NCBI GenBank assembly: GCA_934215455.1
Contig: CAKPZX010000001.1
Coordinates: forward strand, 1-64,000
Origin: an uncultured Streptococcus sp.
GTDB taxonomy: Bacteria; Bacillota; Bacilli; Lactobacillales; Streptococcaceae
Length of the DNA: 64,000 nucleotides
Reading direction: 5' to 3'
Made by a program: the position numbers and the translations under genes. The notes under the pieces were generated by a model. The model saw nothing but the letters and a program-made list of their open reading frames with translations. It did no database searches and was not told the DNA's origin. Positions 17,169 through 26,612 of this stretch are shown here, one piece after another. Positions within the stretch are counted from its first letter, which is position 1; the number at the start of each line of letters is the position of its first letter.

Positions 17169-17643
17169 ACATTTTAACGAGATGTCGTTTGATGAATTGA
17201 AATGCTACCGTAGAGAAGGTCTTTGGAGATCTTTGGGACTATTGCTGGTCATTTTTTTAGTGATTGTGGGAATGGTCTTGATGGAAGTGAATCATGTTTC
17301 TCCATCGAAGCAGAATCGTTTTCGGGTGATTGGCTTGACAACGGTCATTGCGCTCTTTGGCTACCTGATGCCTCTGCTGGCAGCAAATCGTGTCATGCGA
17401 GACCACCCGGATTGGGTCAAGAAATCAGGGATTCGAGCAAAAATTCCCTTGCCGATGGCTTGGCATGTCAAGAGACTTTGCGTCCTTGGAGCGAGTTTAT
17501 TGGTAATTGGAGTAGGATTTGCTTCGCTATACAAACCACAAGTTCCGCAGATAAATCTGAAGGATCAACAAGATAATATCCAAGTCCATAATGTAATCGA
17601 TGTGCCTGAGATTGAAGTGCCTACGAGTGATAGTAAGGACTAG
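17161..17643 (+). CDS. Unrecognised three-helix membrane protein with acidic tail
   Basis: 160 residues. A short polar N-terminus (FNEMSFDELKCYRREGLWRS) precedes membrane helices at about 24-43, 55-74 and 106-124, then an acidic, Val/Pro-rich tail (NLKDQQDNIQVHNVIDVPEIEVP) that would lie on the opposite face from the N-terminus. It starts inside the end of the previous gene, so the two are probably translationally coupled. Family not recognised. Confidence 0.7.
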   Translation: MDKHFNEMSFDELKCYRREGLWRSLGLLLVIFLVIVGMVLMEVNHVSPSKQNRFRVIGLTTVIALFGYLMPLLAANRVMRDHPDWVKKSGIRAKIPLPMAWHVKRLCVLGASLLVIGVGFASLYKPQVPQINLKDQQDNIQVHNVIDVPEIEVPTSDSKD

Positions 17644-17675
17644 TAAGTGACAGATTGAATCTAAAAGGGGGAAAT

Positions 17676-18425
17676 ATGAAACTTTTTACTTACTCATTTG
17701 AAGAAAGTCAATCCTTCGTAAATGAGACCATTATTAGCCGTTTTAACGATAAGGGAAATTGGAAAAGATTTATTGGTATGCCTTTATTTTCTGCAATAGT
17801 CTATCTACTTTATATCCTTCTTCCAGCAGTCTTTAAGGGAATAAGATTAGATGGAGATGGGGATGTTGCCTATCAATGGTTAAATTTACCTCTTTTGTTT
17901 GTTCTACTTTTATTTTATTTGGTCTACATTTTCTATTCGTTTAAATATCGAAAGAAAAAAATGACCTTGAAATATCTCACTTATTGTTATATGTACCTTC
18001 TATTACTATTTATGGAATTAGGATTTGTATTAATTGGGCTTTTTTGCAGAAAACTTCTCGGTTTTTTATCAGCTGGATTAACGATAGTTGTTGTGATATA
18101 TCTCTTTAGGACGGTCCCTAAAAAAATAAAGACTGCAGTTGAAGAAAGAAAACCCTATGCTTCCTTGGCTGCCCTATCAACAGAAAAAATGACAGATCAA
18201 TTATTAATCTGGGGCGGAAGTGGAGTTACAGCAAGTTTGGTATTTTTTGATCGTTCAAATCATACAAATGTAAGAGGGAGCATTGATGCCATCTTAATGC
18301 CATTCTGTCCCGCTATTATGGCTGTCGCTCTTTATGTCTTCTTTTTAGAAATAGTAGGGGGTTACTACCTATTTTTGTACTACGAACAATACAAAGAAAA
18401 ATACGATATTTTAACAAAGGTTTAG
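17676..18425 (+). CDS. Unrecognised six-helix membrane protein, distant paralogue of the 16293 protein
   Basis: 249 residues starting FTYSFEESQSF, with about six hydrophobic segments (34-52, 68-88, 100-123, 127-146, 175-190, 207-235) and a Tyr-rich charged end (YYEQYKEKYDILTKV). ATG 17676 follows AAAAGGGGG; a TTG at 17655 in the same frame lacks a ribosome site. It looks more AT-rich than the flanking housekeeping genes by eye. It closes the cluster before a terminator and the ftsK promoter. Confidence 0.72.
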   Translation: MKLFTYSFEESQSFVNETIISRFNDKGNWKRFIGMPLFSAIVYLLYILLPAVFKGIRLDGDGDVAYQWLNLPLLFVLLLFYLVYIFYSFKYRKKKMTLKYLTYCYMYLLLLFMELGFVLIGLFCRKLLGFLSAGLTIVVVIYLFRTVPKKIKTAVEERKPYASLAALSTEKMTDQLLIWGGSGVTASLVFFDRSNHTNVRGSIDAILMPFCPAIMAVALYVFFLEIVGGYYLFLYYEQYKEKYDILTKV

Positions 18426-18440
18426 CTTAAGAAAACTTAT

Positions 18441-18470
18441 AAAAACAGTGCCTACTCGGTGCTGTTTTTT
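18441..18470 (+). terminator. Terminator of the membrane-protein cluster
   Basis: AACAGTGCC/GGTGCTGTT with two wobble pairs, TACTC loop, T-run after and A-run before. Confidence 0.8.
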
Positions 18471-18525
18471 ACTTCATTCTGCAAAATTGAGGAAATGATT
18501 TTACTAGAGAACTGGCTTGGAAATG

Positions 18526-18534
18526 TGATATAAT
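18526..18534 (+). promoter_or_regulatory. Extended -10 of ftsK, 7 nt before the ATG
   Basis: TGATATAAT is a perfect TGN-extended -10, ending 7 nt before the ATG at 18542. Transcription would begin at or next to the start codon, giving a leaderless or nearly leaderless message. Confidence 0.6.
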
Positions 18535-18541
18535 AAAGGTT

Positions 18542-20902
18542 ATGGCAAACAATAATCAATCAAAAAAAACACGGTCGACGAGACGACTGTCCAAAGCAGA
18601 ATTAGAAAGAAAAAAAGCGATTCATCGCATGATTGTGACCATTCTCATTAGTCTGGTTTTAGTCTTTGCGGCCTTGAAATTGGGAGCAGTAGGGGTCTTG
18701 GCCTACAACTTAATCCGACTATTTGTTGGGAGTTTAGCTTACTTGGCTATTTTAGCGACCTTTTTCTACCTTTATGCCTTTAAATGGCTGGACAAACACG
18801 AAGGGGTTATTTCAGGATTCCTAAGCTTCTTTGCTGGACTTCTCTTGATGTTTCAGGCCTTCTTTGTATCCTCCCTTCATTTAGACAATAATGGAATCAA
18901 GGTCACCTTTTCAAGAATCATGGCAGACTTGATTCATCTGCGAGTGGAGAGTTTTGCTGGTGGTGGTATGATCGGTGCCCTTCTTTATGCTCCGATTTCC
19001 TTCCTCTTTTCAAATATTGGCTCTTATTTTATTGGCCTTCTCTTTATTGGATTGGGGATCCTCTTGATGAGTCCTTACTCCATCTATGATTTGTTTGAAA
19101 AGGGATCGGAAGCCTTCCACGCTTCTATGGAAAAACGTAAGGAACGTCGCGAGCAGAAATTTCTTGAAAAGGAAGCGAGAGCTGCAGAGGAAGCTGCGGT
19201 AGCTGAAAGAGAGCAAGAAGAAGCAAGTGCAGTTCTTCCAACTCCCCTTTCAATGGAAGGGCATCCTGTAGACCCTGAAACGGGAGAGGTGCTGGCGGAA
19301 GAGCCGTTCACAGAGACCTTCCCAGAAGCCGAAATTGTCGCACCAGCAACGCCAGAGATCTACCTGCCAGATGAAGAATGGCCTGAAGAGCCTGAAGCGT
19401 ACGAAGACTTTCCGGAAGCCGAAGAATTCGAAGACGATGGGGAAGAAGTTCAAGTGGATTTCACACCTAAGGAACTCCTTCAGTACAAGCTTCCAACCAT
19501 TGATCTCTTCGCACCTGATAAGCCGAAAAATCAATCCAAAGAGAAAAACATCGTTCGCCAGAACATCCGTATTTTGGAAGAAACCTTTGCAAGTTTCAAT
19601 ATCAAGGCGACAGTGGAGCGGGCGGAGATCGGTCCTTCTGTCACCAAGTATGAAGTCAAGCCAGCTGTCGGAGTGCGGGTCAACCGCATTTCGAACCTAG
19701 CAGATGATTTGGCCTTGGCCCTAGCAGCCAAGGATGTGCGGATTGAAGCACCGATTCCAGGGAAGTCTTTGGTCGGGATTGAAGTGCCCAACTCAGAGAT
19801 TGCAACGGTTTCCTTCCGTGAATTGTGGGAGCAGTCCAAAACAGATCCGGCTAAACTCCTTGAGATTCCTCTTGGGAAGGCTGTAGATGGCTCGGCTCGG
19901 ACCTTTGATTTGGCTCGGATGCCCCACCTCTTGGTAGCGGGTTCTACTGGATCTGGTAAGTCAGTAGCGGTCAATGGGATTATTTCGAGTATCTTGATGA
20001 AGGCCCGTCCGGACGAAGTCAAGTTTATGATGGTCGATCCAAAGATGGTGGAGCTTTCTGTCTACAATGATATTCCTCACCTCTTGATTCCAGTGGTGAC
20101 CAACCCACGCAAGGCTAGTCGAGCCCTGCAGAAGGTCGTTGATGAGATGGAAAATCGCTACGAGCTCTTCTCGAAAGTGGGTGCTCGCAATATTGCTGGC
20201 TTTAATGCCAAGGTGGCTGAGTACAATGCCCAGTCTGAGATGAAGCAAGTGCCCCTTCCTTTGATCGTGGTCATTGTCGACGAGTTGGCAGACTTGATGA
20301 TGGTCGCAAGTAAAGAAGTGGAAGATGCTATTATTCGCCTTGGACAGAAGGCGCGTGCAGCGGGGATCCACATGATCCTTGCGACTCAGCGGCCATCGGT
20401 TGACGTTATCTCAGGTTTGATCAAGGCCAATGTGCCTTCCCGTGTCGCTTTTGCGGTATCATCTGGGACCGACTCACGGACCATCTTGGATGAAAATGGA
20501 GCAGAGAAATTGCTCGGTCGCGGGGACATGCTCTTTAAACCGATCGATGAAAATCATCCAATCCGTCTACAAGGATCCTTTATCTCAGATGACGATGTGG
20601 AGCGGATTGTCAACTTTGTCAAAGAGCAGGCAGAAGCTGATTATGATGATGCCTTTGATCCAGGGGAAGTATCCGAGTCAGACTTTGACGGAGGCATGGG
20701 TGGCTCAGACGAGGGTGATCCTCTCTTTGAAGAGGCCAAAGCGCTCGTTATCGAGACCCAAAAAGCCAGTGCTTCGATGATCCAGCGCCGCTTATCGGTT
20801 GGTTTTAACCGGGCGACTCGTCTCATGGAAGAGTTGGAAGCAGCGGGTGTGATTGGACCAGCTGAAGGGACCAAGCCTCGAAAAGTATTGCAACAATCAT
20901 AA
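18542..20902 (+). CDS. ftsK: DNA translocase FtsK/SpoIIIE
   Basis: A septum-located motor that pumps chromosome ends into daughter cells. 786 residues. Basic N-terminus, about four or five membrane helices to residue 180, then a long acidic Glu/Pro-rich linker (about 200-310) and the motor with Walker [10 protein letters not shown] (466-474). Further motifs are [32 protein letters not shown] (Walker B) and [25 protein letters not shown]. The C-terminal gamma winged helix ([32 protein letters not shown]) recognises polar DNA signals. AAAGG lies only 2 nt before the ATG. Confidence 0.94.
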   Translation: MANNNQSKKTRSTRRLSKAELERKKAIHRMIVTILISLVLVFAALKLGAVGVLAYNLIRLFVGSLAYLAILATFFYLYAFKWLDKHEGVISGFLSFFAGLLLMFQAFFVSSLHLDNNGIKVTFSRIMADLIHLRVESFAGGGMIGALLYAPISFLFSNIGSYFIGLLFIGLGILLMSPYSIYDLFEKGSEAFHASMEKRKERREQKFLEKEARAAEEAAVAEREQEEASAVLPTPLSMEGHPVDPETGEVLAEEPFTETFPEAEIVAPATPEIYLPDEEWPEEPEAYEDFPEAEEFEDDGEEVQVDFTPKELLQYKLPTIDLFAPDKPKNQSKEKNIVRQNIRILEETFASFNIKATVERAEIGPSVTKYEVKPAVGVRVNRISNLADDLALALAAKDVRIEAPIPGKSLVGIEVPNSEIATVSFRELWEQSKTDPAKLLEIPLGKAVDGSARTFDLARMPHLLVAGSTGSGKSVAVNGIISSILMKARPDEVKFMMVDPKMVELSVYNDIPHLLIPVVTNPRKASRALQKVVDEMENRYELFSKVGARNIAGFNAKVAEYNAQSEMKQVPLPLIVVIVDELADLMMVASKEVEDAIIRLGQKARAAGIHMILATQRPSVDVISGLIKANVPSRVAFAVSSGTDSRTILDENGAEKLLGRGDMLFKPIDENHPIRLQGSFISDDDVERIVNFVKEQAEADYDDAFDPGEVSESDFDGGMGGSDEGDPLFEEAKALVIETQKASASMIQRRLSVGFNRATRLMEELEAAGVIGPAEGTKPRKVLQQS

Positions 20903-20904
20903 GG

Positions 20905-20943
20905 ATAGGGAAAAAGGGCATATGCCCCACTCCCTTTTCTTTT
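20905..20943 (+). terminator. Terminator of ftsK
   Basis: Stacked arms GGGCAT/ATGCCC inside AGGGA/TCCCT, followed by TTTTCTTTTT. Confidence 0.75.
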
Positions 20944-20968
20944 TATAGAAAATAGAAAGTAGGACCAG

Positions 20969-21355
20969 ATGAAGTTAGACACGATTCATCATATTGCCAT
21001 CATTGGACGGGATCGCGACGCTATGTTGCATTTTTATGTGGACCAGTTGGGCTTTGCGATTGTCAGTGAGTATGACCGTCCCGAACGCGGAGATATCTTG
21101 ATCAATCTCCGTCAGGGGGAGCTGACTTTAGAACTCTTTATCAAACCGACGGCCCCAGAACGGCCGAAGCTCCCCTTGCCCGAGCATGCGGGACTGCGTC
21201 ATCTGGCCTTTCAAGTAGACAATGTAGAGACCTATCTAGCTAGATTGGATCAGCTAGGTATTGAGAATACAGGCCTTCGCTATGATGATTTTGATGGCAA
21301 GAAGATGGCATTTTTCTTCGATCCAGAAGGATTGCCTTTGGAAATACATGAGTGA
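20969..21355 (+). CDS. VOC-family (glyoxalase-like) protein
   Basis: A 128-residue single vicinal-oxygen-chelate domain. Metal-ligand positions of the family are seen in TIHHIAIIGRD (His), LTLELF (Glu), LRHLAFQVDN (His) and LPLEIHE (Glu). It may be a lactoylglutathione lyase-like or other VOC enzyme; the substrate is unassigned. It overlaps the upstream GTG of the next frame; the two genes are probably co-transcribed. Confidence 0.85.
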   Translation: MKLDTIHHIAIIGRDRDAMLHFYVDQLGFAIVSEYDRPERGDILINLRQGELTLELFIKPTAPERPKLPLPEHAGLRHLAFQVDNVETYLARLDQLGIENTGLRYDDFDGKKMAFFFDPEGLPLEIHE

Positions 21356-21363
21356 GGAAAGCA

Positions 21364-23682
21364 ATGGATAGATTAGAAGGACTCAGTCAGGAAGAAGTAG
21401 CAAAAAAGATCCAAGAGGGCAAGCAAAATAAGGTCACAATTAAGACAGAAAAAAGTATTGGGCAGATTATTCGAGACAATGTCTTTACCTACTTTAATCT
21501 GATTTTTCTGGTCTTAGCGGTCTTGCTGGTAGCAGTGAAGTCTTGGAACAATCTCTTGTTTGTCCCGATTGTCGTGGTCAACTCCTTGGTAGGAATTGTG
21601 CAGGAAGTCCGCTCTCGACGGATCTTGCGTCAGATGCAATTTCTGCATATAAGTGAGGCGATCGTTCTTCGTGAAGGAAAAGAAGTCGCTCTACCTATCG
21701 ATCAGCTGGTGGAGGGCGATCTGGTTCGCTTTCAAGCTGGAGATCAGATCTATGCGGATGGGGTCTTGCTGGAGGGCGAGCTAAAAGTCGATGAGTCGCA
21801 ATTGACCGGTGAAGCCGATGAGGTCAAAAAAGGAGCACAAGACGCGCTCATGTCAGGTAGTTTTGTGATCGCTGGTCAAGGTTTAGCGCGATTGGAAAAA
21901 GTAGGAAATGACTCCTACATCAACCAATTGAGCCTGGAAGCCAAGCAGGTCAAATCTCATGAGGAGTCTGACATGGTCCATGCGGTCAATCGTATTGTGG
22001 GGATCATTGGTCTCCTTATCATTCCGCTAGGCTCGCTCCTTTTTCTTCGCAGCTATATCAGCCTAGGCGATAGCCTCAAGCTCAGTGTGACTTCAACAGT
22101 TGGTGCCTTGATCGGGATGATTCCGGAAGGCTTGTATCTCTTGATGACCTTGGCACTGGCTCTGGGTGCTGTCAGATTGGCTAAGGAAAAGGTCCTGCTC
22201 AATAGTATGAAGGGAATTGAGACCTTATCGCGCGTGGATATCCTTTGTGTCGATAAGACGGGGACCATTACAGAGCCGGGTATGGAAGTAACAGAGATTC
22301 GTCCAGTTAAAGATGCTCAAGACTTGGAAGCCCTAGCTCAGTATGTAGAGGCTAGTATGGATCAAAACGATACTATGGATGCCATCCGAAAATTTCACAA
22401 GACTCTAGTCAGCCAGCCTTGGAAGGCTCTCGACATTCAGCCCTTTACGTCTAAGAAAAAGTATGGGGCCATTGCCTTTGAATCTGGGATCTATGTATTA
22501 GGCGCACCAGAATTTGTTTTACGAGAGGGCTTCTCTGAGCTTGAACCAGAGATAGCTTCTGCTACTCAGGCAGGCAATCGGGTCTTGTCCTTTGGGAAAT
22601 ATCGGGGGGATCACTTGGGAGAGACTTTAGAGGCTCCTGTAGACTTGATGGCCTGGATTATTCTCTCCAATCCTTTGAGAAAAAATGCTAAAGAAACCTT
22701 CGCCTACTTCAAACAACAAGGAGTGACTATTAAGGTCATTTCAGGGGACAACCCAGCTACGGTCTCAGCTATTGCACAAAAAGCAGGCATTGAAGGAGCA
22801 GAAGATCTAATCGATGCCAGAACCTTGCAGACGGAAGAAGACTTGCACCAAGCGGCAAGCCAGTATACTGTCTTTGGTCGGGTGACCCCAGAGCAAAAGA
22901 AAAGCCTTGTAGAAGGCTTGCAGGCAAAGGGGCATAAAGTCGCTATGACCGGAGATGGCGTCAACGATATTCTGGCCCTCAAAACAGCAGATTGTAGTAT
23001 TGCGATGGAATCCGGAAATGATGCGACCAAAAAGATGGCGCAAGTGGTTTTACTGGATTCTGACTTTGGGAAGATGCCGTCTATCGTGGCAGAAGGGCGT
23101 CGGGTGGTCAATAATATTCAACGATCAGCCAGTCTCTTTTTGATCAAGAATATCTTTTCTATTTTGTTAGCTATCTCAGTGACGCTCTTAGCCTTTACCT
23201 ATCCCATCATGCCGTCGCAGATGTCTTTGATCAGTGGTTTTACGATTGGAATTCCAGGATTCTTCCTAGCGCTTGAGCCCAATAGCGAACGAATCAAAGG
23301 GCGCTTTATCGAAACGGTCTTTAAAAATGCACTGCCTGCTGCCTTGACGGATTTTATACTGATTTTTAGTCTGGTCTTGCTGTCTTCTACATTTGGCATG
23401 AGGTCGGAAGAGCTCTCAAGTGCAGCTATCTGCTTGATGGCCTTCGTTGGATTTACCATCATCTACCAAGAATCCCAGCCTCTCAATCACTACAAGAGAC
23501 TGGTTCTTCTAGGAAATATCCTAGCCTTCCTGGTTTCAAGTAGTATTCTAGGGAAATTCTTTAACATGAGCCCCTTGAGGCTCCAAACGCTGCTTATTTG
23601 TGCCATCATGGCCGTTCTTGCTCTCTTCTTGATTCAAGTCTTCAAGAAACTAGTGGGCTGGTTCTTTCATCGGAAGAAATAA
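21364..23682 (+). CDS. P-type cation-transporting ATPase, Exp7-like subfamily
   Basis: An ATP-driven ion pump of 772 residues. Cytoplasmic start, helices M1-M2 near 45-85, actuator domain with QLTGEADEV, M4 with MIPEGLYLLMT, phosphorylation site DKTGT (Asp297), ATP-binding KKYGAIAF, hinge MTGDGVNDILALKTADCSIAM, and six helices at the end. It resembles pneumococcal Exp7. The ion is not established, and the usual PEGLP appears as PEGLY. ATG 21364 is preferred (GAGGAAAG upstream) over GTG 21352, which would overlap the VOC gene. Confidence 0.9.
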   Translation: MDRLEGLSQEEVAKKIQEGKQNKVTIKTEKSIGQIIRDNVFTYFNLIFLVLAVLLVAVKSWNNLLFVPIVVVNSLVGIVQEVRSRRILRQMQFLHISEAIVLREGKEVALPIDQLVEGDLVRFQAGDQIYADGVLLEGELKVDESQLTGEADEVKKGAQDALMSGSFVIAGQGLARLEKVGNDSYINQLSLEAKQVKSHEESDMVHAVNRIVGIIGLLIIPLGSLLFLRSYISLGDSLKLSVTSTVGALIGMIPEGLYLLMTLALALGAVRLAKEKVLLNSMKGIETLSRVDILCVDKTGTITEPGMEVTEIRPVKDAQDLEALAQYVEASMDQNDTMDAIRKFHKTLVSQPWKALDIQPFTSKKKYGAIAFESGIYVLGAPEFVLREGFSELEPEIASATQAGNRVLSFGKYRGDHLGETLEAPVDLMAWIILSNPLRKNAKETFAYFKQQGVTIKVISGDNPATVSAIAQKAGIEGAEDLIDARTLQTEEDLHQAASQYTVFGRVTPEQKKSLVEGLQAKGHKVAMTGDGVNDILALKTADCSIAMESGNDATKKMAQVVLLDSDFGKMPSIVAEGRRVVNNIQRSASLFLIKNIFSILLAISVTLLAFTYPIMPSQMSLISGFTIGIPGFFLALEPNSERIKGRFIETVFKNALPAALTDFILIFSLVLLSSTFGMRSEELSSAAICLMAFVGFTIIYQESQPLNHYKRLVLLGNILAFLVSSSILGKFFNMSPLRLQTLLICAIMAVLALFLIQVFKKLVGWFFHRKK

Positions 23683-23686
23683 AAAA

Positions 23687-23712
23687 AGACAACTCTAAAG
23701 ATAGAGTTGTCT
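23687..23712 (+). terminator. Terminator hairpin of the P-ATPase gene, left flank of repeat copy 3
   Basis: AGACAACTCT/AGAGTTGTCT perfect stem with AAAGAT loop and A-run before it. No T-run follows on the right; the sequence continues CAGATTGAAG. It is near-identical to the hairpin at 23945-23975. Confidence 0.8.
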
Positions 23713-23736
23713 CAGATTGAAGAAAAAGATAATTTT

Positions 23737-23874
23737 GAAACTTTCCTTAGGTGAGTACGGACGTCAGCGAACTTCCACGAAGTTCCATGACTTAGTTTTG
23801 AACCTAAAGTTTCAAAACTCCCGAGTGCTAGAAACAATCGTGTTTCTAGCACTTTTCTCACGTCGGAAAGTTTC
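23737..23874 (+). repeat. Cloverleaf repeat, copy 3
   Basis: 138 bp. Closing stem GAAACTTTCC/GGAAAGTTTC, GTGAG/CTCAC, GAACTTC/GAAGTTC, AGTTTTGAA/TTTCAAAACT and GTGCTAGAAAC/GTTTCTAGCAC. The hairpin sequences differ from copies 1-2 but pairing is kept. 24 nt separate it from the left terminator and 70 AT-rich nt from the right one. Confidence 0.92.
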
Positions 23875-23944
23875 AGTACATATTAGAGAATTTAAAATTA
23901 AAATGATTTCAGTCTATGCAGTATCATCTAGGTTATTTATAAAA

Positions 23945-23975
23945 AAAACAACTCCAAAGATAGAGTTGTCTTTTT
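23945..23975 (-). terminator. Duplicate terminator hairpin, right flank of repeat copy 3
   Basis: ACAACTC/GAGTTGT with the same loop sequence as the left copy; about 24 of 25 bases agree. Here the T-run (CTTTTT) is present. It also serves the convergent DUF3397 gene in the minus direction through its A-run. Confidence 0.8.
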
Positions 23976-23980
23976 CAGTA

Positions 23981-24325
23981 TTAGATAAATAAACTAACGG
24001 TTAGGATCAGATAGAGGAAGAAGGTAACCAGAAATCCAGCGCGCCAGAAGTATTTGATAAATTTCGGATAATAAAAACTCTTTTTCTTTTTTAAGAAATA
24101 AATCGTTAGCCCCAAGGCCAAAAGCGAAAGGCTCAAGGCTAGCAGTGGTAAGAGGCTGTGGTAAAAGGCGCTGTCTGAGATCAGGTAGTACTCCAAGGCA
24201 AATAAAGGAAAGGCAATATCGGTAGATCGCCATCCTCTTTTTTGGAGTTTAAAGAGGTGAACAATGATGCCACTCAGAATCAGCGTTAAAAAAATAAATA
24301 ATACAGAAGCAACTTTGATTAACAT
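23981..24325 (-). CDS. DUF3397-family membrane protein
   Basis: 114 residues with four membrane helices (about 5-25, 37-50, 58-80, 93-113) separated by basic loops (KLQKRGWRSTD, LKKKKSFYYPKF). It fits the small DUF3397 family of Firmicutes; no function is known. It is transcribed away from rplK. Confidence 0.75.
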   Translation of the reverse strand: MLIKVASVLFIFLTLILSGIIVHLFKLQKRGWRSTDIAFPLFALEYYLISDSAFYHSLLPLLALSLSLLALGLTIYFLKKKKSFYYPKFIKYFWRAGFLVTFFLYLILTVSLFI

Positions 24326-24378
24326 AGCTTCATTCTATCATAAAACGAAAAAAAAGTTTACTATATTTTAATTTTTTC

Positions 24379-24406
24379 TTGCAAAAAAAGAGAAATCGTG
24401 TATAAT
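24379..24406 (+). promoter_or_regulatory. rplK-rplA promoter
   Basis: TTGCAA (24379-24384), 16-bp spacer ending in TG, TATAAT (24401-24406). It leaves a leader of about 75 nt. Confidence 0.75.
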
Positions 24407-24429
24407 AGAAAGGTATGCACAAAGCATAC

Positions 24430-24470
24430 TTGTGGGAGGTAAAAATCTGTAATTACCGCCAAAACCACAA
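24430..24470 (+). promoter_or_regulatory. Ribosomal protein L1 leader motif upstream of rplK
   Basis: TTGTGG pairs with CCACAA and GGTAA with TTACC inside it, giving an internal-loop structure with GTGGGAGGTA on the 5' side. This is the type of L1-binding mimic found in rplK leaders, allowing L1 to repress its own operon. The 3' arm abuts the AAGGAGG of rplK, so closing it would hide the ribosome site. Confidence 0.65.
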
Positions 24471-24485
24471 AGGAGGATTTAAGAA

Positions 24486-24911
24486 ATGGCTAAAAAAGTC
24501 GAAAAACTTGTAAAATTGCAAATCCCTGCTGGTAAAGCTACTCCAGCTCCACCGGTTGGTCCAGCGCTTGGTCAAGCAGGTATCAACATCATGGGATTCA
24601 CTAAAGAGTTTAACGCTCGTACAGCTGATCAAGCTGGTATGATCATCCCAGTTGTTATCACTGTTTATGAAGACAAATCATTCGATTTCGTTACAAAAAC
24701 ACCACCAGCTGCTGTTCTTTTGAAAAAAGCTGCAGGTGTTGAAAAAGGTTCAGGTACACCGAACAAAACGAAAGTTGCAACTGTAACTCGTGCACAAGTA
24801 CAACAAATCGCTGAAACTAAGATGCCAGATTTGAACGCTGCAAACATTGAGTCTGCAATGCGTATGATCGAAGGTACTGCTCGTTCTATGGGATTCACTG
24901 TTACTGACTAA
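24486..24911 (+). CDS. rplK: 50S ribosomal protein L11
   Basis: 141 residues. The N-terminal domain ([36 protein letters not shown]) and the C-terminal rRNA-binding domain ([37 protein letters not shown]) are complete. L11 forms the GTPase-associated centre and is needed for RelA activation. AAGGAGG lies before the ATG. Confidence 0.98.
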   Translation: MAKKVEKLVKLQIPAGKATPAPPVGPALGQAGINIMGFTKEFNARTADQAGMIIPVVITVYEDKSFDFVTKTPPAAVLLKKAAGVEKGSGTPNKTKVATVTRAQVQQIAETKMPDLNAANIESAMRMIEGTARSMGFTVTD

Positions 24912-24959
24912 TTGTAACAATCCTATTTGCCCGCAATACACTTGATCAAATGACGAGTG

Positions 24960-24990
24960 ACGTGGGAGATGAAAATCGATATGACCACAT
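24960..24990 (+). promoter_or_regulatory. Second L1-type motif between rplK and rplA
   Basis: GTGGGAGATG...GACCAC repeats the GTGGGAGrT / ACCAC pattern of the rplK leader, with GTGG/CCAC pairing. It stands just before the AAGGAGA of rplA. A second L1 target in the operon is an inference. Confidence 0.5.
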
Positions 24991-25008
24991 TACAAGGAGA
25001 AAGATAAA

Positions 25009-25698
25009 ATGGCTAAAAAAAGCAAACAACTTCGTGCTGCTCTTGAAAAAATCGACAGCACAAAAGTCTACAGCGTAGAAGAAGCTGTAGCTCTTGCAAA
25101 AGAAACTAACTTTGCAAAATTTGACGCAACTGTAGAAGTTGCTTACAACTTGAACATCGACGTGAAAAAAGCTGACCAACAAATCCGTGGTGCAATGGTA
25201 TTGCCAAACGGAACTGGTAAAACAGCTCGCGTACTTGTATTTGCACGTGGTGCAAAAGCTGAAGAAGCAAAAGCTGCTGGTGCAGACTTCGTAGGTGAAG
25301 ATGACCTTGTTGCGAAAATCAACGATGGTTGGTTGGACTTCGACGTAGTTATCGCTACACCTGACATGATGGCTCTTGTTGGACGTCTTGGACGTGTCCT
25401 TGGACCACGTAACTTGATGCCAAACCCTAAAACTGGTACAGTAACAATGGATGTTGCGAAAGCAGTTGAAGAGTCTAAAGGTGGTAAAATCACTTACCGT
25501 GCTGATAAAGCAGGTATCGTTCAAGCGATCATCGGTAAAGTTTCATTCGATGATACTAAATTGGTTGAAAACTTTAAAGCTTTCAACGACACAATCCAAA
25601 AAGCAAAACCAGCTACAGCTAAAGGTACTTACGTAACTAGCTTGACTTTGACTACAACTCAAGGTCCTGGTATCAAAGTGGATGTTAACTCACTTTAA
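25009..25698 (+). CDS. rplA: 50S ribosomal protein L1
   Basis: 229 residues, complete. It has the two-domain L1 pattern: [60 protein letters not shown], the [15 protein letters not shown] hinge and [15 protein letters not shown]1 forms the mobile stalk by the E site and represses its own mRNA. Confidence 0.98.
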   Translation: MAKKSKQLRAALEKIDSTKVYSVEEAVALAKETNFAKFDATVEVAYNLNIDVKKADQQIRGAMVLPNGTGKTARVLVFARGAKAEEAKAAGADFVGEDDLVAKINDGWLDFDVVIATPDMMALVGRLGRVLGPRNLMPNPKTGTVTMDVAKAVEESKGGKITYRADKAGIVQAIIGKVSFDDTKLVENFKAFNDTIQKAKPATAKGTYVTSLTLTTTQGPGIKVDVNSL

Positions 25699-25707
25699 TT
25701 GAAATGC

Positions 25708-25732
25708 AAAGCTGCCTTCGGGTAGCTTTTTT
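25708..25732 (+). terminator. Terminator of rplK-rplA
   Basis: AAAGCTGCC/GGTAGCTTT stem with a TTCG tetraloop, then TTTTTG. Confidence 0.9.
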
Positions 25733-25861
25733 TGTTCTCCATTTTTATTTGCTACAGTTGGTAAAATTAATCGGATGGAAAAAAGAAAATTTTGATGGAT
25801 ATGACTATATAAAAAGCGTAATTTATGGTAAAATAATACAGATCAAAAAAGGAGAGAGAAA

Positions 25862-26593
25862 ATGGTAGAACCTAAGTATAAACGTATCTTAATCAAGCTA
25901 TCTGGTGAAGCCCTTGCTGGCGAACGTGGTGTCGGAATCGATATCAAAACTGTCCAAAATATGGCCCAAGAAATCAAGGAAGTTCATGAACTTGGAATTG
26001 AAATTGCCTTGGTGATCGGAGGGGGAAACCTTTGGCGTGGAGAACCTGCTGCTGAAGCAGGGATGGATCGTGTCCAAGCAGACTATACAGGTATGCTCGG
26101 TACTGTCATGAACGCTCTTGTGATGGCTGATTCGCTTCAACAAGTTGGCGTGGATACCCGTGTTCAAACTGCGATTGCTATGCAACAAGTTGCAGAACCA
26201 TATATCCGTGGTCGTGCCCTTCGTCACCTTGAAAAAGATCGGATCGTGATCTTTGGTGCAGGGATCGGTTCTCCTTACTTCTCAACAGATACGACCGCAG
26301 CCCTTCGTGCAGCTGAGATTGAAGCAGATGCCATTCTCATGGCCAAAAATGGGGTCGATGGTGTTTACAATGCCGATCCGAAAAAAGATGCTTCAGCTGT
26401 GAAATTTGAGGAATTGACTCACCGTGATGTGATCAATAAAGGTCTTCGCATCATGGACTCAACAGCCTCTACTCTCTCCATGGACAACGACATTGACTTG
26501 GTTGTCTTCAATATGAATGAACCAGGCAATATCAAACGCGTTGTCTTTGGTGAAAATATCGGTACAACCGTATCGAATAACGTAGAAAAATAA
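25862..26593 (+). CDS. pyrH: Uridylate kinase
   Basis: Phosphorylates UMP to UDP; hexameric bacterial type of the amino-acid kinase fold. 243 residues. [21 protein letters not shown] at the start, [53 protein letters not shown] and the [13 protein letters not shown] nucleotide site. Likely promoter is the extended -10 TGGTAAAAT (25826-25834). It forms an operon with frr 19 bp on. Confidence 0.96.
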   Translation: MVEPKYKRILIKLSGEALAGERGVGIDIKTVQNMAQEIKEVHELGIEIALVIGGGNLWRGEPAAEAGMDRVQADYTGMLGTVMNALVMADSLQQVGVDTRVQTAIAMQQVAEPYIRGRALRHLEKDRIVIFGAGIGSPYFSTDTTAALRAAEIEADAILMAKNGVDGVYNADPKKDASAVKFEELTHRDVINKGLRIMDSTASTLSMDNDIDLVVFNMNEPGNIKRVVFGENIGTTVSNNVEK

Positions 26594-26612
26594 TAGAAAA
26601 TAGAGGAAGATT

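Noticed and set aside
23717-23992. Open frame of 91 codons across repeat copy 3
   Set aside because: Covers the cloverleaf and both terminators; no ribosome site; copies 4 and 5 do not keep the frame.
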